Made by a program: the position numbers and the translations under genes. From Candidatus Saccharibacteria bacterium oral taxon 488 (GTDB lineage: Bacteria; Patescibacteriota; Saccharimonadia; Saccharimonadales; Saccharimonadaceae): DNA of 64,000 bases. Where the stretch lies: positions 434,001 to 498,000 of the forward strand of contig CP047917.1 of NCBI GenBank assembly GCA_010202115.1, given 5' to 3'. The notes below the pieces were generated by a model, which worked only from the letters and a program-made list of their open reading frames with translations, made no database searches and was not told the origin of the DNA. Shown piece by piece: positions 1 to 9,235 of this stretch (position 1 is the first letter of the stretch; each line of letters opens with the position of its first letter).

Positions 1-867
1 CCTGGCGGGCCACCGTTCCATACCTGCCTACGCTCTTTCACATCTGCCTCTACCCCGTAAAAACTTGCCAATACCTCTTCTTTCAAATAACCAATTTCCT
101 GGATAGATATTGTATCAGTTGTAATCTGGAGACCCGCTTCATTCAACTGATCGGAGAATTCCTCGTTCACAGATTCTGTTAGACCGGATAATATACGCAC
201 GGCTCTCCTGAGTCCGTCAATTGTTTTGGCAGTAGCGGGCCGTGCGTCATTGTAGCCGACAATTCCATACTCGTAGCTGTGCTTCACTCCCTCGCATTTG
301 AACTGGCTGAGGGGCATCCCTCCCAGATATGTATCAAAAGTTAAGTCGTATGTGACACCCTCCCTGTCATGGTTTGTGTGTACTGACGAACCCGTCACTA
401 ACTCAAATTTGCGCACCTCCTCAGGCTCCTCTTTGAGAAGCCTGTATAGGTCATATTGCTTAGCATCTAAGCCTTTGAATACAAGATCATGCTGACTGTT
501 CGCACAATGACGGGCAAAGGTATTCTGAAGTGGTAGCATATGCTCCGTCGGATCACCATGGATCACATCCAGCTCACGATATGCTTCGCCTATGGTTGAA
601 AAATCCTCCGAAAGGCCGTATGGTCGAATTTTCTTGGAGTCAAATATCGTTTGCCATAGCTCAGTCCGTTTCTGGAAAAGATCATCATAATAGCCACGAA
701 TGGCATTCATCTGATCTGTCCGTCAGCATCCCAATGTATAATCCTGGACCCAATGTATTCACGATAGCAGCGGCACTGAGACGATTTGTCGTATCAGTAT
801 GATCAATTGGTCTTTCATGTATCTCAAGACGACTGTCTTTGTCGTTTGGCTGTGCTAACTCGTGCAT
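1..867 (-). CDS. hypothetical protein, apparently frameshifted and cut by the left window edge
   Basis: On the minus strand an ATG at 867 follows a good Shine-Dalgarno site (GGGAG) and opens a 60-residue frame that stops at 685. A second frame starts at ATG 710 and stays open to base 1 (more than 230 residues, with an ordinary amino-acid mix). The second frame has a stop just upstream (723-725) and no ribosome site of its own. The join between IGMLTD (frame 1) and QMNAIRGYYDD (frame 2) reads like one protein broken by a single-base shift near 715-722. It could be a decayed gene, a sequencing error, or two overlapping genes. I do not recognise the family. No signal peptide or membrane segment is visible in the part seen. 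Confidence 0.5.
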
Positions 868-1065
868 ATTTTACGCTCCCAAAGAGTAAAAACTCCGCTT
901 TTAATACAAACCATGTAGTTTCTTAATTATACTATATGTGTGCCGCATGTCAATATATACGCAGTACCAGTTTATGCTAAAGTTCCACTGACTAACCGCA
1001 AATTATTTTGGTAGTTTACTTACCCATAGGCGTGTATCATGAGGCCATCGTAAGTGTGCTAATAT

Positions 1066-1611
1066 ATGCTTGTGATCTCAAAATACCTCATCGCAAAAAT
1101 AAGCTTCGTCGTCTTTTCCGCATCTACAGTGCTACTGTATGTTTTGGCGCGCAATGGAACGATGACTGCGGTTTTTGGGCCGATGCTAGCCTATGTTGTA
1201 TACCTGCTCAATTTTGCACTGCTCATCGCGTCCATACTTTTCTACATCTGGCAGCGCGCTCACAAAGACACGCCGCAGAAGGATCGCTTGGAGGCGCTCG
1301 AGACATATGCGCGATTAGATAATGACGGCCTGTTGATTAGTAGCGCGGTAACTATTATTGAGATCGAGGCGGACAGTTTTTGGCAGCTCAAGGAATATGG
1401 CGAGACGATCACTATACCCATCAACGCCATGAATCCGCTGCGCCTGCCACCGGTGGGCACGCGGGCAACATTCGCGCCGATTGGCAATAAAGATAATCGA
1501 GTCATCGGCGTGATTACCGAGATAACGAACGGGAGGATGACGGTCGCACCGGCACCAACAATCAAGCCCAGTAAACCAAAACTCACCGCCAAAACCATGA
1601 CGTCTAACTGA
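1066..1611 (+). CDS. small membrane protein with two N-terminal TM helices and a soluble C-terminal domain
   Basis: The 181-residue product has two hydrophobic segments (about residues 8-28 and 36-62). A soluble part follows, rich in beta-type residues, at about 75-160. The tail is Pro/Lys/Thr-rich. The layout recalls NfeD-like or OB-fold membrane proteins: short TM pair, then a beta domain with phrases such as PPVGTRATF and VIGVITEI. That is only a resemblance. No convincing Shine-Dalgarno site precedes the ATG, and an in-frame GTG lies two codons downstream, so the start is uncertain. It converges with the next gene and overlaps it by 8 bp. The family is not recognised. Confidence 0.7.
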   Translation: MLVISKYLIAKISFVVFSASTVLLYVLARNGTMTAVFGPMLAYVVYLLNFALLIASILFYIWQRAHKDTPQKDRLEALETYARLDNDGLLISSAVTIIEIEADSFWQLKEYGETITIPINAMNPLRLPPVGTRATFAPIGNKDNRVIGVITEITNGRMTVAPAPTIKPSKPKLTAKTMTSN

Positions 1612-2131
1612 GCGGTATCAGCATGAGCAAGGACGCTATCGCTAGCGTGATGTACGCCCCCAGTGCCGGCCGCGTCAACTGTGGCGTGTCATAATGATAC
1701 ACCCGCCGCAGCTCATAATAATCCCACAAACGCCATGCACAAATCGTTAATAAAACGGCAGAAATGAGCGACAGCATCCCGCTAAGCTCAAAATGATATG
1801 TTTGATTACTAAAATTAACAACAAACATGAACTCCGCCGCCGCCAAACAGGACCACCATCGCTTATCTCGTTTCAATCCCATTACCGCTACGCAAAATCC
1901 CAACGGAATGATCAATCGCACCACCGGCGTGTAGTCAAAAAACAGCTGTGTGTAATATTCAATCGGATATTTATTATTGCCTGCAGCCGCCACCAACGCA
2001 CCCACACCATAAAATAACGTTAATAACACGATGGCAAACACAAACAGCCGCAACATGTCGTTATAGAACACATCTCGCAGTGTGATAACGTCAGTTTTAG
2101 AAGTAGCGGGAAGCTTCAGAAACGGAATCAT
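1604..2131 (-). CDS. integral membrane protein, about five TM segments
   Basis: The 175-residue protein consists largely of hydrophobic stretches (about residues 28-50, 68-85, 93-108, 116-133 and 155-174), separated by short charged loops such as LKRDKRWW. The N-terminus is probably cytosolic. There is no catalytic motif. Its 3' end overlaps the convergent upstream gene by 8 bp. It may be a transporter-like or scaffold membrane protein, but I do not recognise the family. Confidence 0.7.
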   Translation of the reverse strand: MIPFLKLPATSKTDVITLRDVFYNDMLRLFVFAIVLLTLFYGVGALVAAAGNNKYPIEYYTQLFFDYTPVVRLIIPLGFCVAVMGLKRDKRWWSCLAAAEFMFVVNFSNQTYHFELSGMLSLISAVLLTICAWRLWDYYELRRVYHYDTPQLTRPALGAYITLAIASLLMLIPLS

Positions 2132-2237
2132 TTTTGCCTACCGCTAGTCCGTGGACACGTCCTTATGATTTTTCATAAGAATATCGTAGTTTGCGAGGCG
2201 GGTACGTGTCAAGGCAACGGGGCGTTTAGCTGAGAGA

Positions 2238-2840
2238 CTACTTCTCTTTTACCTCGCACCAGCCGTTGTTACCGTTAGGATAGCAGGTGATATCAAGATC
2301 CTTACCGGTAAATTTTGTAAAGCCAGAATAGCTTACTGTACCCCAATCCTTCTTCATTCCACCACAACCAACGGAAACTTTTATTTTTTCGCCGATCATG
2401 CCCACCATGTCTTTAGTGTCAACGACCGACTGGTCGCTAGTTGGATTAGTCTCCACCCAGTCCGATTTTATTTTTCCTGTTCTCTCTGCCCACGCACCAA
2501 CAAACTTCTCGCCGTTGGCACAGGTGATTTTCCCGCCGATAGTGACGATGTCTCCTTCTTTCGGCGTAGTATTTGTCGGACGTGAGGTTGGTTCTGACGG
2601 AGACGGCGTCACGGTTTCAGTGACGCGTACGGTTTGCGTCGCCCGTGGTGTCTCGGTCGTTTGCGGATGCCTGTTTGTCGTGGTCACGGTAACAGTCGCT
2701 GGGGCTGGCTTGGCGTCCAATCCCGACAGACCGCAGCCAGAGGCAAACAATGCCACTACGCCCATAAAGCTAGCTAGCGGTCGGCGCAAAACGTTACCAA
2801 TTTTTCCGCTGATAGTGGATTCTGGGGATTTACGAATCAT
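2238..2840 (-). CDS. lipoprotein with a Thr/Pro-rich linker and a Cys-containing C-terminal domain
   Basis: The 200-residue protein has a basic N-terminus, a hydrophobic segment and a lipobox-like FASGC with the lipidation cysteine at residue 36. A low-complexity Thr/Pro/Val linker follows (about 45-95). The C-terminal domain (about 95-200) has Cys residues at ITCANGEK, VGCGG and ITCYPNG that could form disulfides. This is a typical surface-exposed lipoprotein of a monoderm cell. The upstream coiled-coil gene overlaps it by 11 bp, so the two are probably co-transcribed. Function is unknown. Confidence 0.75.
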   Translation of the reverse strand: MIRKSPESTISGKIGNVLRRPLASFMGVVALFASGCGLSGLDAKPAPATVTVTTTNRHPQTTETPRATQTVRVTETVTPSPSEPTSRPTNTTPKEGDIVTIGGKITCANGEKFVGAWAERTGKIKSDWVETNPTSDQSVVDTKDMVGMIGEKIKVSVGCGGMKKDWGTVSYSGFTKFTGKDLDITCYPNGNNGWCEVKEK

Positions 2841-3327
2841 GGTTATTCCTTTCTTGTGGTTGATTATCTGGATCCTCCGATATTATTACGCCATAAACAT
2901 GCGCTGCAAGACTGGCCGCAGCAACCTCAACAAGTGTATCTCCGCTATATTCGTGACCCTGTTTATATATATCACGAATTTCCTGCTCTAACCTTTTTCC
3001 GACCCTACGCCCTAGCCTCTTCTGACCGGTATTCCTGGTCTGCTGAAGCTTCAACTGCCCTGCTTTTTGTTTTTGTACTAGCCCAGCACGTTTTGCATTT
3101 AGTCTATCTACCGTCTGGTCGATGCCGTCCATCTCATGAGTAGACTCTAGTCCACGGCGTATTGTTTTTAGTCTAGCAATACTATCGTCAATCTCACGTA
3201 TCTCACGGGCAATATCATCTATCTCCTGCCGTATCATCCTCTCTCTATTCACCTCATCAAGTAATACATCAATTGATGATGAACTACTAGGAGTGTATTC
3301 CCCTGTGTCGCATACCTTCTCTGTCAT
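2830..3327 (-). CDS. coiled-coil protein, function unknown
   Basis: The protein is 165 residues long from the ATG at 3327. Residues about 20-115 are strongly charged and heptad-like (EIDDIAREIREIDDSIARL, then Lys/Gln-rich), consistent with a long coiled coil. The C-terminal part is less ordered. An ATG 14 codons further upstream exists, but a TATAAT at 3337-3342 lies between the two candidates, so the shorter start is preferred and the mRNA would be nearly leaderless. The downstream lipoprotein gene overlaps the 3' end. No family recognised. Confidence 0.65.
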   Translation of the reverse strand: MTEKVCDTGEYTPSSSSSIDVLLDEVNRERMIRQEIDDIAREIREIDDSIARLKTIRRGLESTHEMDGIDQTVDRLNAKRAGLVQKQKAGQLKLQQTRNTGQKRLGRRVGKRLEQEIRDIYKQGHEYSGDTLVEVAAASLAAHVYGVIISEDPDNQPQERNNHDS

Positions 3328-3518
3328 TACTTTGGCATTATACCATAAAAGTACTTTGCTAGCAAGCAAAACACTCTCCTAAGGCAATAGATCCCAACGA
3401 GACAATGACCAACATTGATACCGGCCGCATTACTCACCTGTATACTCTCGGCTGCTCTGTTGTCTACGTTGCTGAGATCGTAACTCGTCCGCATAAAACA
3501 GCGGCGAGTATAACATAA

Positions 3519-4037
3519 CTACTCCTGCTCGCGCTTTGCTAATTGCACCTGTGTCCCTGCCAGCATATCCCCGAGGTGTCGACGGTCGCGGCGTATAGTA
3601 CCCATCAAGAACATGATGACCAAGAGAGTACAGGAGACAATTGACAATACAATACTCATTGTATCAAACTCGGTATACACTCCGTGAATGACAGCCATAT
3701 GGCCGATTTGCCAAGGGAGAAATTTGATACCATTACGAACGAAGCTGCGGCTAAAGCTTCTATGTGTAAAATAAACCTCTAGCCCGGCGGTGCGCTTGCC
3801 GATGCTACCGCCTTTGAAGTCAAGATAGGTAAATAGTGCGACGACAACCAAAACTGACGCAAACGTAGCGATGAGTTGACTGTGCAACTCAGAAAAGGTC
3901 GGGATGCCACCAAGCGTCATAAAATAGCAGGCTATCGACACGGCAAAAAGACAGAGTAGATAAGCGCTGATGACTAGCCAATCAATACATAATTCTTTGA
4001 TTCGGGCGGTGAATGGGATGGGGTTATTCTGCCGCAT
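3519..4037 (-). CDS. RDD-family membrane protein
   Basis: The 172-residue protein carries RDD-type features: an N-terminal R-x-x-x-L-x-x-D segment before TM1, the loop GGSIGKRTAGLEV, and three to four TM helices (about 15-40, 52-70, 100-120, 128-150). A late DRRHLGDMLAGT motif is also typical of the family. RDD proteins are poorly characterised membrane proteins, some linked to ion or Na+/H+ transport. A TATAAT lies at 4044-4049, only 6 nt before the ATG, indicating a leaderless mRNA. It lies just beyond the terminator of the ribosomal operon and is a separate unit. Confidence 0.8.
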   Translation of the reverse strand: MRQNNPIPFTARIKELCIDWLVISAYLLCLFAVSIACYFMTLGGIPTFSELHSQLIATFASVLVVVALFTYLDFKGGSIGKRTAGLEVYFTHRSFSRSFVRNGIKFLPWQIGHMAVIHGVYTEFDTMSIVLSIVSCTLLVIMFLMGTIRRDRRHLGDMLAGTQVQLAKREQE

Positions 4038-4070
4038 AGCTGCATTATAACGGAAGTAGTTTAGGCATGC

Positions 4071-4107
4071 AAAAAGCGCCCGGAGATTATTTCCCCGAGC
4101 GCTTTTC
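4071..4107 (-). terminator. intrinsic terminator of the ribosomal-protein operon
   Basis: Inverted repeat AAAAGCGCTCGG / CCGGGCGCTTTTT (read on the minus strand) followed by T residues, 22 bp beyond the rpsH stop. It can also work on the plus strand. It ends the operon directly after rpsH. Confidence 0.85.
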
Positions 4108-4128
4108 TTTCAACTAGCATTGTCAGGC

Positions 4129-4530
4129 TTAGTACACCTTTAGTAGCAACTCACCACCAAGTTTAGCCTTGGCTGCCTCGGCGCCAGTCATGACACCTTT
4201 TGAGGTTGAGATGAGTACCAAACCGCGGCCGCTTTTCACCTTTGGAATCTCGCTAGCGCCGACGTAAACGCGACGACCTGGCTTTGAAACACGGGTGATC
4301 TCGTTGATGGTGCTGTTAGTACCCTCTTCGTTGATGGTCACGACCAGCACGCCACGAGGCTTGGCATCCTCTAGTTTAACATCTGCGAGGTAGCCGTTTT
4401 TGACTAATTGTTCAGCGATGACTTTTTTCATCTTGCTGGACGGAACACGAACTTCCGTCTTGCCAACCAGTTTCGCATTGCGAATGCGCGTCAGAAGGTC
4501 GGCGATTGGGTCTGTAGTTTGCATAGACAT
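4129..4530 (-). CDS. rpsH: 30S ribosomal protein S8 (uS8)
   Basis: This 133-residue small-subunit protein binds 16S rRNA helix 21. The N-terminus MSMQTTDPIADLLTRIRNA and the C-terminal STSKGVMTGAEAAK are canonical S8. I place the start at 4530 because AAGGAGATTC precedes that ATG; an upstream in-frame start at 4557 would overlap rpsN. It is the last gene of the cluster. The usual next genes (rplF, rplR, rpsE, rplO, secY) are absent and a terminator follows. In other bacteria S8 autoregulates spc translation. Confidence 0.96.
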   Translation of the reverse strand: MSMQTTDPIADLLTRIRNAKLVGKTEVRVPSSKMKKVIAEQLVKNGYLADVKLEDAKPRGVLVVTINEEGTNSTINEITRVSKPGRRVYVGASEIPKVKSGRGLVLISTSKGVMTGAEAAKAKLGGELLLKVY

Positions 4531-4550
4531 TGTCGAATCTCCTTTCCTTC

Positions 4551-4820
4551 TTACCAACTACTCTTTGTTATGCCTGGGATTTCGCCCTTGGCTGCTTTTT
4601 CGCGGAAATTGATGCGGCTCAGGCCAAACTGGCGCATGTAGCCACGTGGACGACCGGAAATGCTGTCGCGGTTCTTGTGCCGGGTTGGGCTCGAGTTGCG
4701 AGGCAATTTCTGCAAACCGTCGAGGTCGCCAAGTTCTTTGAGCTCAGCGCGCTTCGCAGCGTATTTTGCGATCATCTTCAGACGCTTTTTGTCGCGAGCG
4801 ACCATTGATTTCTTAGCCAT
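4551..4820 (-). CDS. rpsN: 30S ribosomal protein S14 (uS14), zinc-free form
   Basis: The 89-residue protein has the C-terminal signature [18 protein letters not shown]. The zinc-ribbon cysteines of the C+ form (CxxC...CxxC) are absent: the middle reads [20 protein letters not shown]. It is thus the Cys-free form. It abuts rplE, whose ATG/stop share base 4820. Loss of zinc here parallels loss of the zinc sites in RpoC in the same window. Confidence 0.96.
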   Translation of the reverse strand: MAKKSMVARDKKRLKMIAKYAAKRAELKELGDLDGLQKLPRNSSPTRHKNRDSISGRPRGYMRQFGLSRINFREKAAKGEIPGITKSSW

Positions 4821-5404
4821 TACCTGACGCCTCCTTTCTTCTCAAACGGCATGCCAAATTTCTCCAGCAAAGCTTTTGATGCTTCTTTGTTGCCGTTCTT
4901 GATGACAAATGTTACCTGCAACCCGTGCAAAATCTGTGTTTCCTCAAACGTCAGTTCTGGGAAAATTGACTGCTCGATGATGCCTAGGTTGTAGTTACCA
5001 CCCTTGTCGAATTTCAGGCCAACGCCGTGGAAGTCGCGGACGCGTGGGAGTGCCACGTTAATCAAGCGATCCATGAACTCGTACATCCGAGCACCACGTA
5101 GGGTTACACTGACGCCAATTGGCGCGCCCATACCTTTACGGATGCTAAAGCCGGCGATTGACTTCTTTGCCTGGCGGGCAACTGGTGCCTGACCGGTGAT
5201 CTTTGCAACGGTATTTTTGACAATTTCAAAATGACGCTTGTCATCTTTCTTTTTGCCGGTGCCAACGCTCACGATGATCTTTTCCAAAGCTGGCACTTGG
5301 TGCACGTTCTTTAGATCTAGTTCGGCTTGCAGTTCCTTCAGGTATTTCTCCTGGTACAAGGCTTTCAAGCGAGGAGCTGGCACGACGGTTTTCTTCTCTG
5401 CCAT
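4820..5404 (-). CDS. rplE: 50S ribosomal protein L5 (uL5)
   Basis: This 194-residue protein of the central protuberance binds 5S rRNA. Family signatures include [35 protein letters not shown] and the C-terminal [10 protein letters not shown]. It lies between rplX and rpsN with one-base stop/start overlaps on both sides, so translation is probably coupled. The length is normal for the family, with a short N-terminal extension. Confidence 0.96.
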   Translation of the reverse strand: MAEKKTVVPAPRLKALYQEKYLKELQAELDLKNVHQVPALEKIIVSVGTGKKKDDKRHFEIVKNTVAKITGQAPVARQAKKSIAGFSIRKGMGAPIGVSVTLRGARMYEFMDRLINVALPRVRDFHGVGLKFDKGGNYNLGIIEQSIFPELTFEETQILHGLQVTFVIKNGNKEASKALLEKFGMPFEKKGGVR

Positions 5405-5724
5405 TATTTAATCTCCTTATTTTTTGCTTGGCGAGCGACGCGAGTTTTGCCGCCGTCAGCGTTCTTTACTAAACCAACCCGGCTGGTTTTGCCTGACTTT
5501 TCGTCAACAACCAGCGCGACTTTGCTGATATCCATCGGTACGTGGATGTCTTTCTTGCCGCCTTTTGGATTGTACTGGCTTGGCTTGACGTGGCGGCGCC
5601 CGACGCCAACACCTTCGACCAAAACAGTCTGATCTTTGGTGTTAACTTTCAGAACTTTACCAGTCGTGCCCTTGTTCTTACCAGCGATAATTTTTACGGT
5701 GTCATCTTTATGAATACGAGCCAT
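5404..5724 (-). CDS. rplX: 50S ribosomal protein L24 (uL24)
   Basis: The 106-residue protein has the KOW motif near the N-terminus (DTVKIIAGKNKGTTGKVLKV). It continues with HVKPSQYNPKGGKKDIHVPM, typical of L24. It is an early assembly protein of the large subunit. It overlaps rplN and rplE by one base at each end, in conserved spc order. Confidence 0.96.
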   Translation of the reverse strand: MARIHKDDTVKIIAGKNKGTTGKVLKVNTKDQTVLVEGVGVGRRHVKPSQYNPKGGKKDIHVPMDISKVALVVDEKSGKTSRVGLVKNADGGKTRVARQAKNKEIK

Positions 5725-6092
5725 TAGAGTACCTCCGGAGCCAAGCTTACGATCTTCATGTAACCCATGTCGCGTAGTTCGCGTGGTACTGGGCCGAAGA
5801 CACGGGTAGCTTTTGGCTGCTTGTCATCGTTGATAATCACCACGGCGTTGTCATCAAAGCAAATGGTCGAGCCGTCCTTGCGGTGGATTTGGTCGCGGGT
5901 GCGAACCACTACAGCCTTGACGACAGATTTCTTTTTGACGTTGCCGGTTGGGCTGGCGTCTTTGACTGAACAGACGATCACGTCACCAACACGAGCGTAG
6001 CGGCGGCGGGTACCACCGAGGACGCGGATGCACAATACTTCTTTGGCACCCGAGTTGTCAGCTACCTTGAGGCGAGATTCTTGTTGGATCAT
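5724..6092 (-). CDS. rplN: 50S ribosomal protein L14 (uL14)
   Basis: The 122-residue protein begins [19 protein letters not shown] and ends [19 protein letters not shown], both textbook L14. It lies at the subunit interface and contacts L19 and 16S rRNA. It overlaps the rpsQ end by 4 bp, so it is in the same operon and probably translationally coupled. Confidence 0.97.
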   Translation of the reverse strand: MIQQESRLKVADNSGAKEVLCIRVLGGTRRRYARVGDVIVCSVKDASPTGNVKKKSVVKAVVVRTRDQIHRKDGSTICFDDNAVVIINDDKQPKATRVFGPVPRELRDMGYMKIVSLAPEVL

Positions 6093-6400
6093 TTGTCATC
6101 CTCCTTGGTCTCTTCCTCAGCTTCGCCAGAAACTTCAGCCTTTAGTTTGATAGAACCGCGAGACTTTTCAATCACCTTGACCAGTGTAAAGCTCTTGGTC
6201 TTGGAAATTGGGCGAGTCTCTTCGATTTGCACCTTGTCGCCTTCGCCTGCTTCATTGGTCTCATCATGAGCAGTGTATTTGCGAGTCACGGTGTACTGTT
6301 TGCCGTAGAGCGGATGCGTTTCGCGGCTGGTGACCGTCACAGTGATGGTCTTGTCGCGCTTGGCACTCGTTACGACGCCAATCAGTGTTCGTCGGGCCAT
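6089..6400 (-). CDS. rpsQ: 30S ribosomal protein S17 (uS17)
   Basis: The 103-residue protein has the S17 core [20 protein letters not shown] and [20 protein letters not shown]. An acidic C-terminal extension (about residues 85-103, rich in E, K and D) makes it longer than the usual 80-90 residues. It binds 16S rRNA 5' domain. Its start overlaps the rpmC stop by one base. Confidence 0.96.
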   Translation of the reverse strand: MARRTLIGVVTSAKRDKTITVTVTSRETHPLYGKQYTVTRKYTAHDETNEAGEGDKVQIEETRPISKTKSFTLVKVIEKSRGSIKLKAEVSGEAEEETKEDDK

Positions 6401-6606
6401 TACTTGCTCTCCTTTTCGTTAAGTTGTGTCAGCAGGCGTGCGATATCCTTGCGGAGTGAACACAGCGCTTTTGGATTAACTAATTCGCCAGCAGCGTGAG
6501 AACGTTTTGCTTGAAGCAGGTCATGTCGCTTTTCGGCGAGTTCCTTCTTCAAATCATCAATCGTCTTTACAACTGCTGCTTTTGTAGGTTTCTTTGTTTC
6601 AGCCAT
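6400..6606 (-). CDS. rpmC: 50S ribosomal protein L29 (uL29)
   Basis: A small 68-residue two-helix protein at the exit tunnel, near the trigger-factor docking site. The sequence DLKKELAEKRHDLLQAKRSH and NPKALCSLRKDIARLLTQL fits L29. The N-terminus is slightly extended. It is located between rplP and rpsQ as in most bacteria, with one-base overlaps. Confidence 0.93.
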   Translation of the reverse strand: MAETKKPTKAAVVKTIDDLKKELAEKRHDLLQAKRSHAAGELVNPKALCSLRKDIARLLTQLNEKESK

Positions 6607-7019
6607 TATGCGTCCTCCCGTTTGATGAACTTACATTTGACTGGTAGTTTGTGGCTCGCCAGGCGCATTGCTTCGCGGGCTACTTCCTCAGAAACGCCCT
6701 GCATTTCAAACATCACCGTGCCGGCCTTTACCTTGGCAACAAAGAACTCTGGATTACCTTTACCACCACCCATCTTCAAACCAAGTGGCTTGCGAGTAAC
6801 TGGGGTGTGCGGGAAAATCCGGATCCAAATCTTACCACCACGCTTGATGTAGCGGGTCATTGCCTGACGAGCAGACTCGATTTGGCGAGAGTTGATGCGC
6901 TCGTTTGATTGTGATTGCAGTGCAAAGTCGCCGAACGCGATGTAATTACCACGGGTTGCATTACCACGGTTTTTACCGATGCGCACTTTGCGGTGCTTGG
7001 TTTTCTTTGGTAACAGCAT
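6606..7019 (-). CDS. rplP: 50S ribosomal protein L16 (uL16)
   Basis: The 137-residue protein begins [19 protein letters not shown] and contains [20 protein letters not shown] and the [17 protein letters not shown] segment of L16. It is needed for the A-site and late 50S assembly. It ends one base into rpmC and starts right after rpsC. Confidence 0.97.
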   Translation of the reverse strand: MLLPKKTKHRKVRIGKNRGNATRGNYIAFGDFALQSQSNERINSRQIESARQAMTRYIKRGGKIWIRIFPHTPVTRKPLGLKMGGGKGNPEFFVAKVKAGTVMFEMQGVSEEVAREAMRLASHKLPVKCKFIKREDA

Positions 7020-7655
7020 TTAGCGACTCCTTTCTCCCTTATAAATCCACACTTTCACGCCGATGATACCAGCTGGTGTCTGGGCGCGAGCGCAGTGGAA
7101 GTCAATATCAGCGCGAAGGGTGTGTAGCGGCACTGAGCCTTCGATCACCTTTTCGCGGCGTGCCATTTCAGCACCGTTCAAACGACCAGCCACCTCGATG
7201 CGGATGCCTTTAGCGCCAGCACTCATGGTGTTTTGTGCGGTCATTTTGGTTGCCCGGCGGAAGTTGATACGGCGTTCCAGCTGGCGAGCGATGTTCTCTG
7301 CCACCAATTTAGCTGCTAGTTCCGGTCGGCGCACTTCTTCGATGTTGATGCGAACAGGTGACCCGACAATTTTCTCAACTTGCTTTTTCAATTCATTCAC
7401 GCCTGCACCGCCACGGCCGATCACCACACCAGCTTTTGCTGTGTGAATGGTTACCGTGATCAAGTTGGCACTCCGCTCAATCTCAATGCGATTGATGGTT
7501 GGGCGTGAGGCAAATTTCTTCTCAATCAATTCGCGGATTTCGTGATCCTGGCGAATTGCCTCCGCGAACTCTTTCTTATTGGCCGTAAACCAACGAGAGC
7601 TCCAGTTCTTGTGAACTTGTAGGCGGAAGTTGATTGGATTCACTTTTTGACCCAT
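7020..7655 (-). CDS. rpsC: 30S ribosomal protein S3 (uS3)
   Basis: The 211-residue protein has MGQKVNPINFRLQVHKNWSS at the N-terminus. A type II KH domain contains the GxxG loop in VVIGRGGAGVNELKK (about residues 75-90). The C-terminal S3 domain ends GIIGVKVWIYKGE. It sits at the mRNA entry tunnel. It abuts rplV upstream and rplP downstream with no gap. Confidence 0.97.
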   Translation of the reverse strand: MGQKVNPINFRLQVHKNWSSRWFTANKKEFAEAIRQDHEIRELIEKKFASRPTINRIEIERSANLITVTIHTAKAGVVIGRGGAGVNELKKQVEKIVGSPVRINIEEVRRPELAAKLVAENIARQLERRINFRRATKMTAQNTMSAGAKGIRIEVAGRLNGAEMARREKVIEGSVPLHTLRADIDFHCARAQTPAGIIGVKVWIYKGERSR

Positions 7656-8120
7656 TTACTTTTCCTCCTTTTTTGCCGTGGTTTCGGCGGCTTTTTTCGC
7701 TACAGGCTTGGCAGGTTTGGTCTCTGCTTTAGCCTTGGTCTCTGGTTTCTTCGCAGGCGCTTTCTTTGGCCTCTCGGTACCAGTTACTTCAACCAAGATG
7801 TTTGAGGTCTTTTTCTGGAACGGCAAAGCGCGGCCGCGTGACGCTGGCTTAAAGCGGCGTAGACGCGTACCAGTGGTAACGCTCAAGGTGGTAATTACCA
7901 AGCTTTTGGCGTCCAAACCGTGGTTGTTGATGGCATTTGCCTTGGCGCTGTCGATTGCCTTTTTGACTGGCAAAGCAGCGCGTTTTGGCACGTGTTCCAA
8001 GATAACCAATGCATCAGCGACGGTGCGGCCACGTACCAGCGCAGCCACCAGGCTGACCTTGCGTGGTGTTTGGTCAACACCTTTGGCGTAAGCGCGAACA
8101 GTATACGTAGTATCAGCCAT
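7656..8120 (-). CDS. rplV: 50S ribosomal protein L22 (uL22) with a Lys/Ala-rich tail
   Basis: The L22 core spans about residues 1-115: VRGRTVADALVILEHVPKRA and the tunnel loop with FKPASRGRALPFQKKTS. A low-complexity tail rich in Lys, Ala, Pro and Thr extends the protein to 154 residues (about 115-154), beyond the usual 110. Such tails occur in other bacteria and are probably disordered on the ribosome surface. Confidence 0.96.
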   Translation of the reverse strand: MADTTYTVRAYAKGVDQTPRKVSLVAALVRGRTVADALVILEHVPKRAALPVKKAIDSAKANAINNHGLDAKSLVITTLSVTTGTRLRRFKPASRGRALPFQKKTSNILVEVTGTERPKKAPAKKPETKAKAETKPAKPVAKKAAETTAKKEEK

Positions 8121-8122
8121 GA

Positions 8123-8389
8123 TTACTTCTTATCCTTTCCGCCGTGCTTACGGAACTTACGAGTTGGGCTAAACTCACCGAGTTTGTGGCCAACCATGTT
8201 TTCAGTAATCAGCACAGGCACGTGCATCTTACCGTTGTAGACGGCGATGGTTCGACCGACCATTTCTGGGGTGATGGTCGAAGCGCGCGCCCACGTTTTG
8301 ATAACGGTTCGATCGTCAAGGCTGAGAGCAGCGACTTTTTTCGCAAGCTTCACATCGACGAATGGACCTTTCTTTAATGAACGACTCAT
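8123..8389 (-). CDS. rpsS: 30S ribosomal protein S19 (uS19)
   Basis: The 88-residue protein begins [19 protein letters not shown] and contains [20 protein letters not shown] and [18 protein letters not shown]. It forms the 30S head with S13. It lies between rplB and rplV with gaps of 6 and 2 bp. Confidence 0.97.
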   Translation of the reverse strand: MSRSLKKGPFVDVKLAKKVAALSLDDRTVIKTWARASTITPEMVGRTIAVYNGKMHVPVLITENMVGHKLGEFSPTRKFRKHGGKDKK

Positions 8390-8395
8390 CGTGAT

Positions 8396-9235
8396 TTACC
8401 TCTTCCTCTTCGCGTCGTGACGCGTGCGTACGATTAATTTATTTGAGCCTTTGCGGCGGCGAGTTCGATAGCCCAGCGTCAATTGACCCCATGGCGTACG
8501 TGGTGCTTTACCAGTACCGTGGCGTCCACCGTCACCACCACCATGCGGGTGATCTGCGGCGTTCATGACGACACCGCGAACCGTTGGGCGAATACCCTTG
8601 CGGCGGCGGCGACCAGCTGAACCGATCTTTACGTTCTGGTGCTGGATGTTACCGACTGTACCGATGGCAGCGGTAGCTTCCAGGCGAACTTTGCGAACTT
8701 CGCCAGATGGCAATTTGATGGTTGCGTAATTGCCTTCTTTGGCCATCAACTGAGCTTTGGCACCAGCAGCGCGAACCATTTGCGCACCTTTGCCGGCAGT
8801 CAGTTCAATAGCATAAATCATCGTACCAACAGGGATAGCAGACAGTGGCAGGCGGTTTGAGGCCTCAATTGGCGCTGTCTCACCAGTCTGAATCGTCTTA
8901 CCCTTGACCATTGAGGTGTCGGCCAATACGTAATGGTACAAATTGTACTGATCTTTCACCCGAGCGATACGTGCTGAACGGTTTGGATCGTACTCAATTT
9001 CTTCAATTGTCAGCGTCAGACCAGCCGGCAAATTGTGGTTCACCAAACGGTAGTGACGGCGAACGCCACCGCCGCGATGACGCACGGTGATGCGGCCTTG
9101 GTTGTTACGGCCAGCATTTTGCTTTTTGGCTTTGGTCAGACTTTTGAGCGGTTTCCTTGTCGTGATATCCGACAAATCCTGGCTCGTCATGCCGCGACGA
9201 GCAGGAGTGGTTGGATTGTAAGCTTTCACTGGCAT
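8396..9235 (-). CDS. rplB: 50S ribosomal protein L2 (uL2)
   Basis: This 279-residue protein is essential for peptidyl transfer and subunit joining. Signatures are GRNNQGRITVRHRGGGVRR, the peptidyl-transferase motif GVVMNAADHPHGGGDG and a basic C-terminus. The length is normal. It overlaps rplW by one base. Confidence 0.97.
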   Translation of the reverse strand: MPVKAYNPTTPARRGMTSQDLSDITTRKPLKSLTKAKKQNAGRNNQGRITVRHRGGGVRRHYRLVNHNLPAGLTLTIEEIEYDPNRSARIARVKDQYNLYHYVLADTSMVKGKTIQTGETAPIEASNRLPLSAIPVGTMIYAIELTAGKGAQMVRAAGAKAQLMAKEGNYATIKLPSGEVRKVRLEATAAIGTVGNIQHQNVKIGSAGRRRRKGIRPTVRGVVMNAADHPHGGGDGGRHGTGKAPRTPWGQLTLGYRTRRRKGSNKLIVRTRHDAKRKR

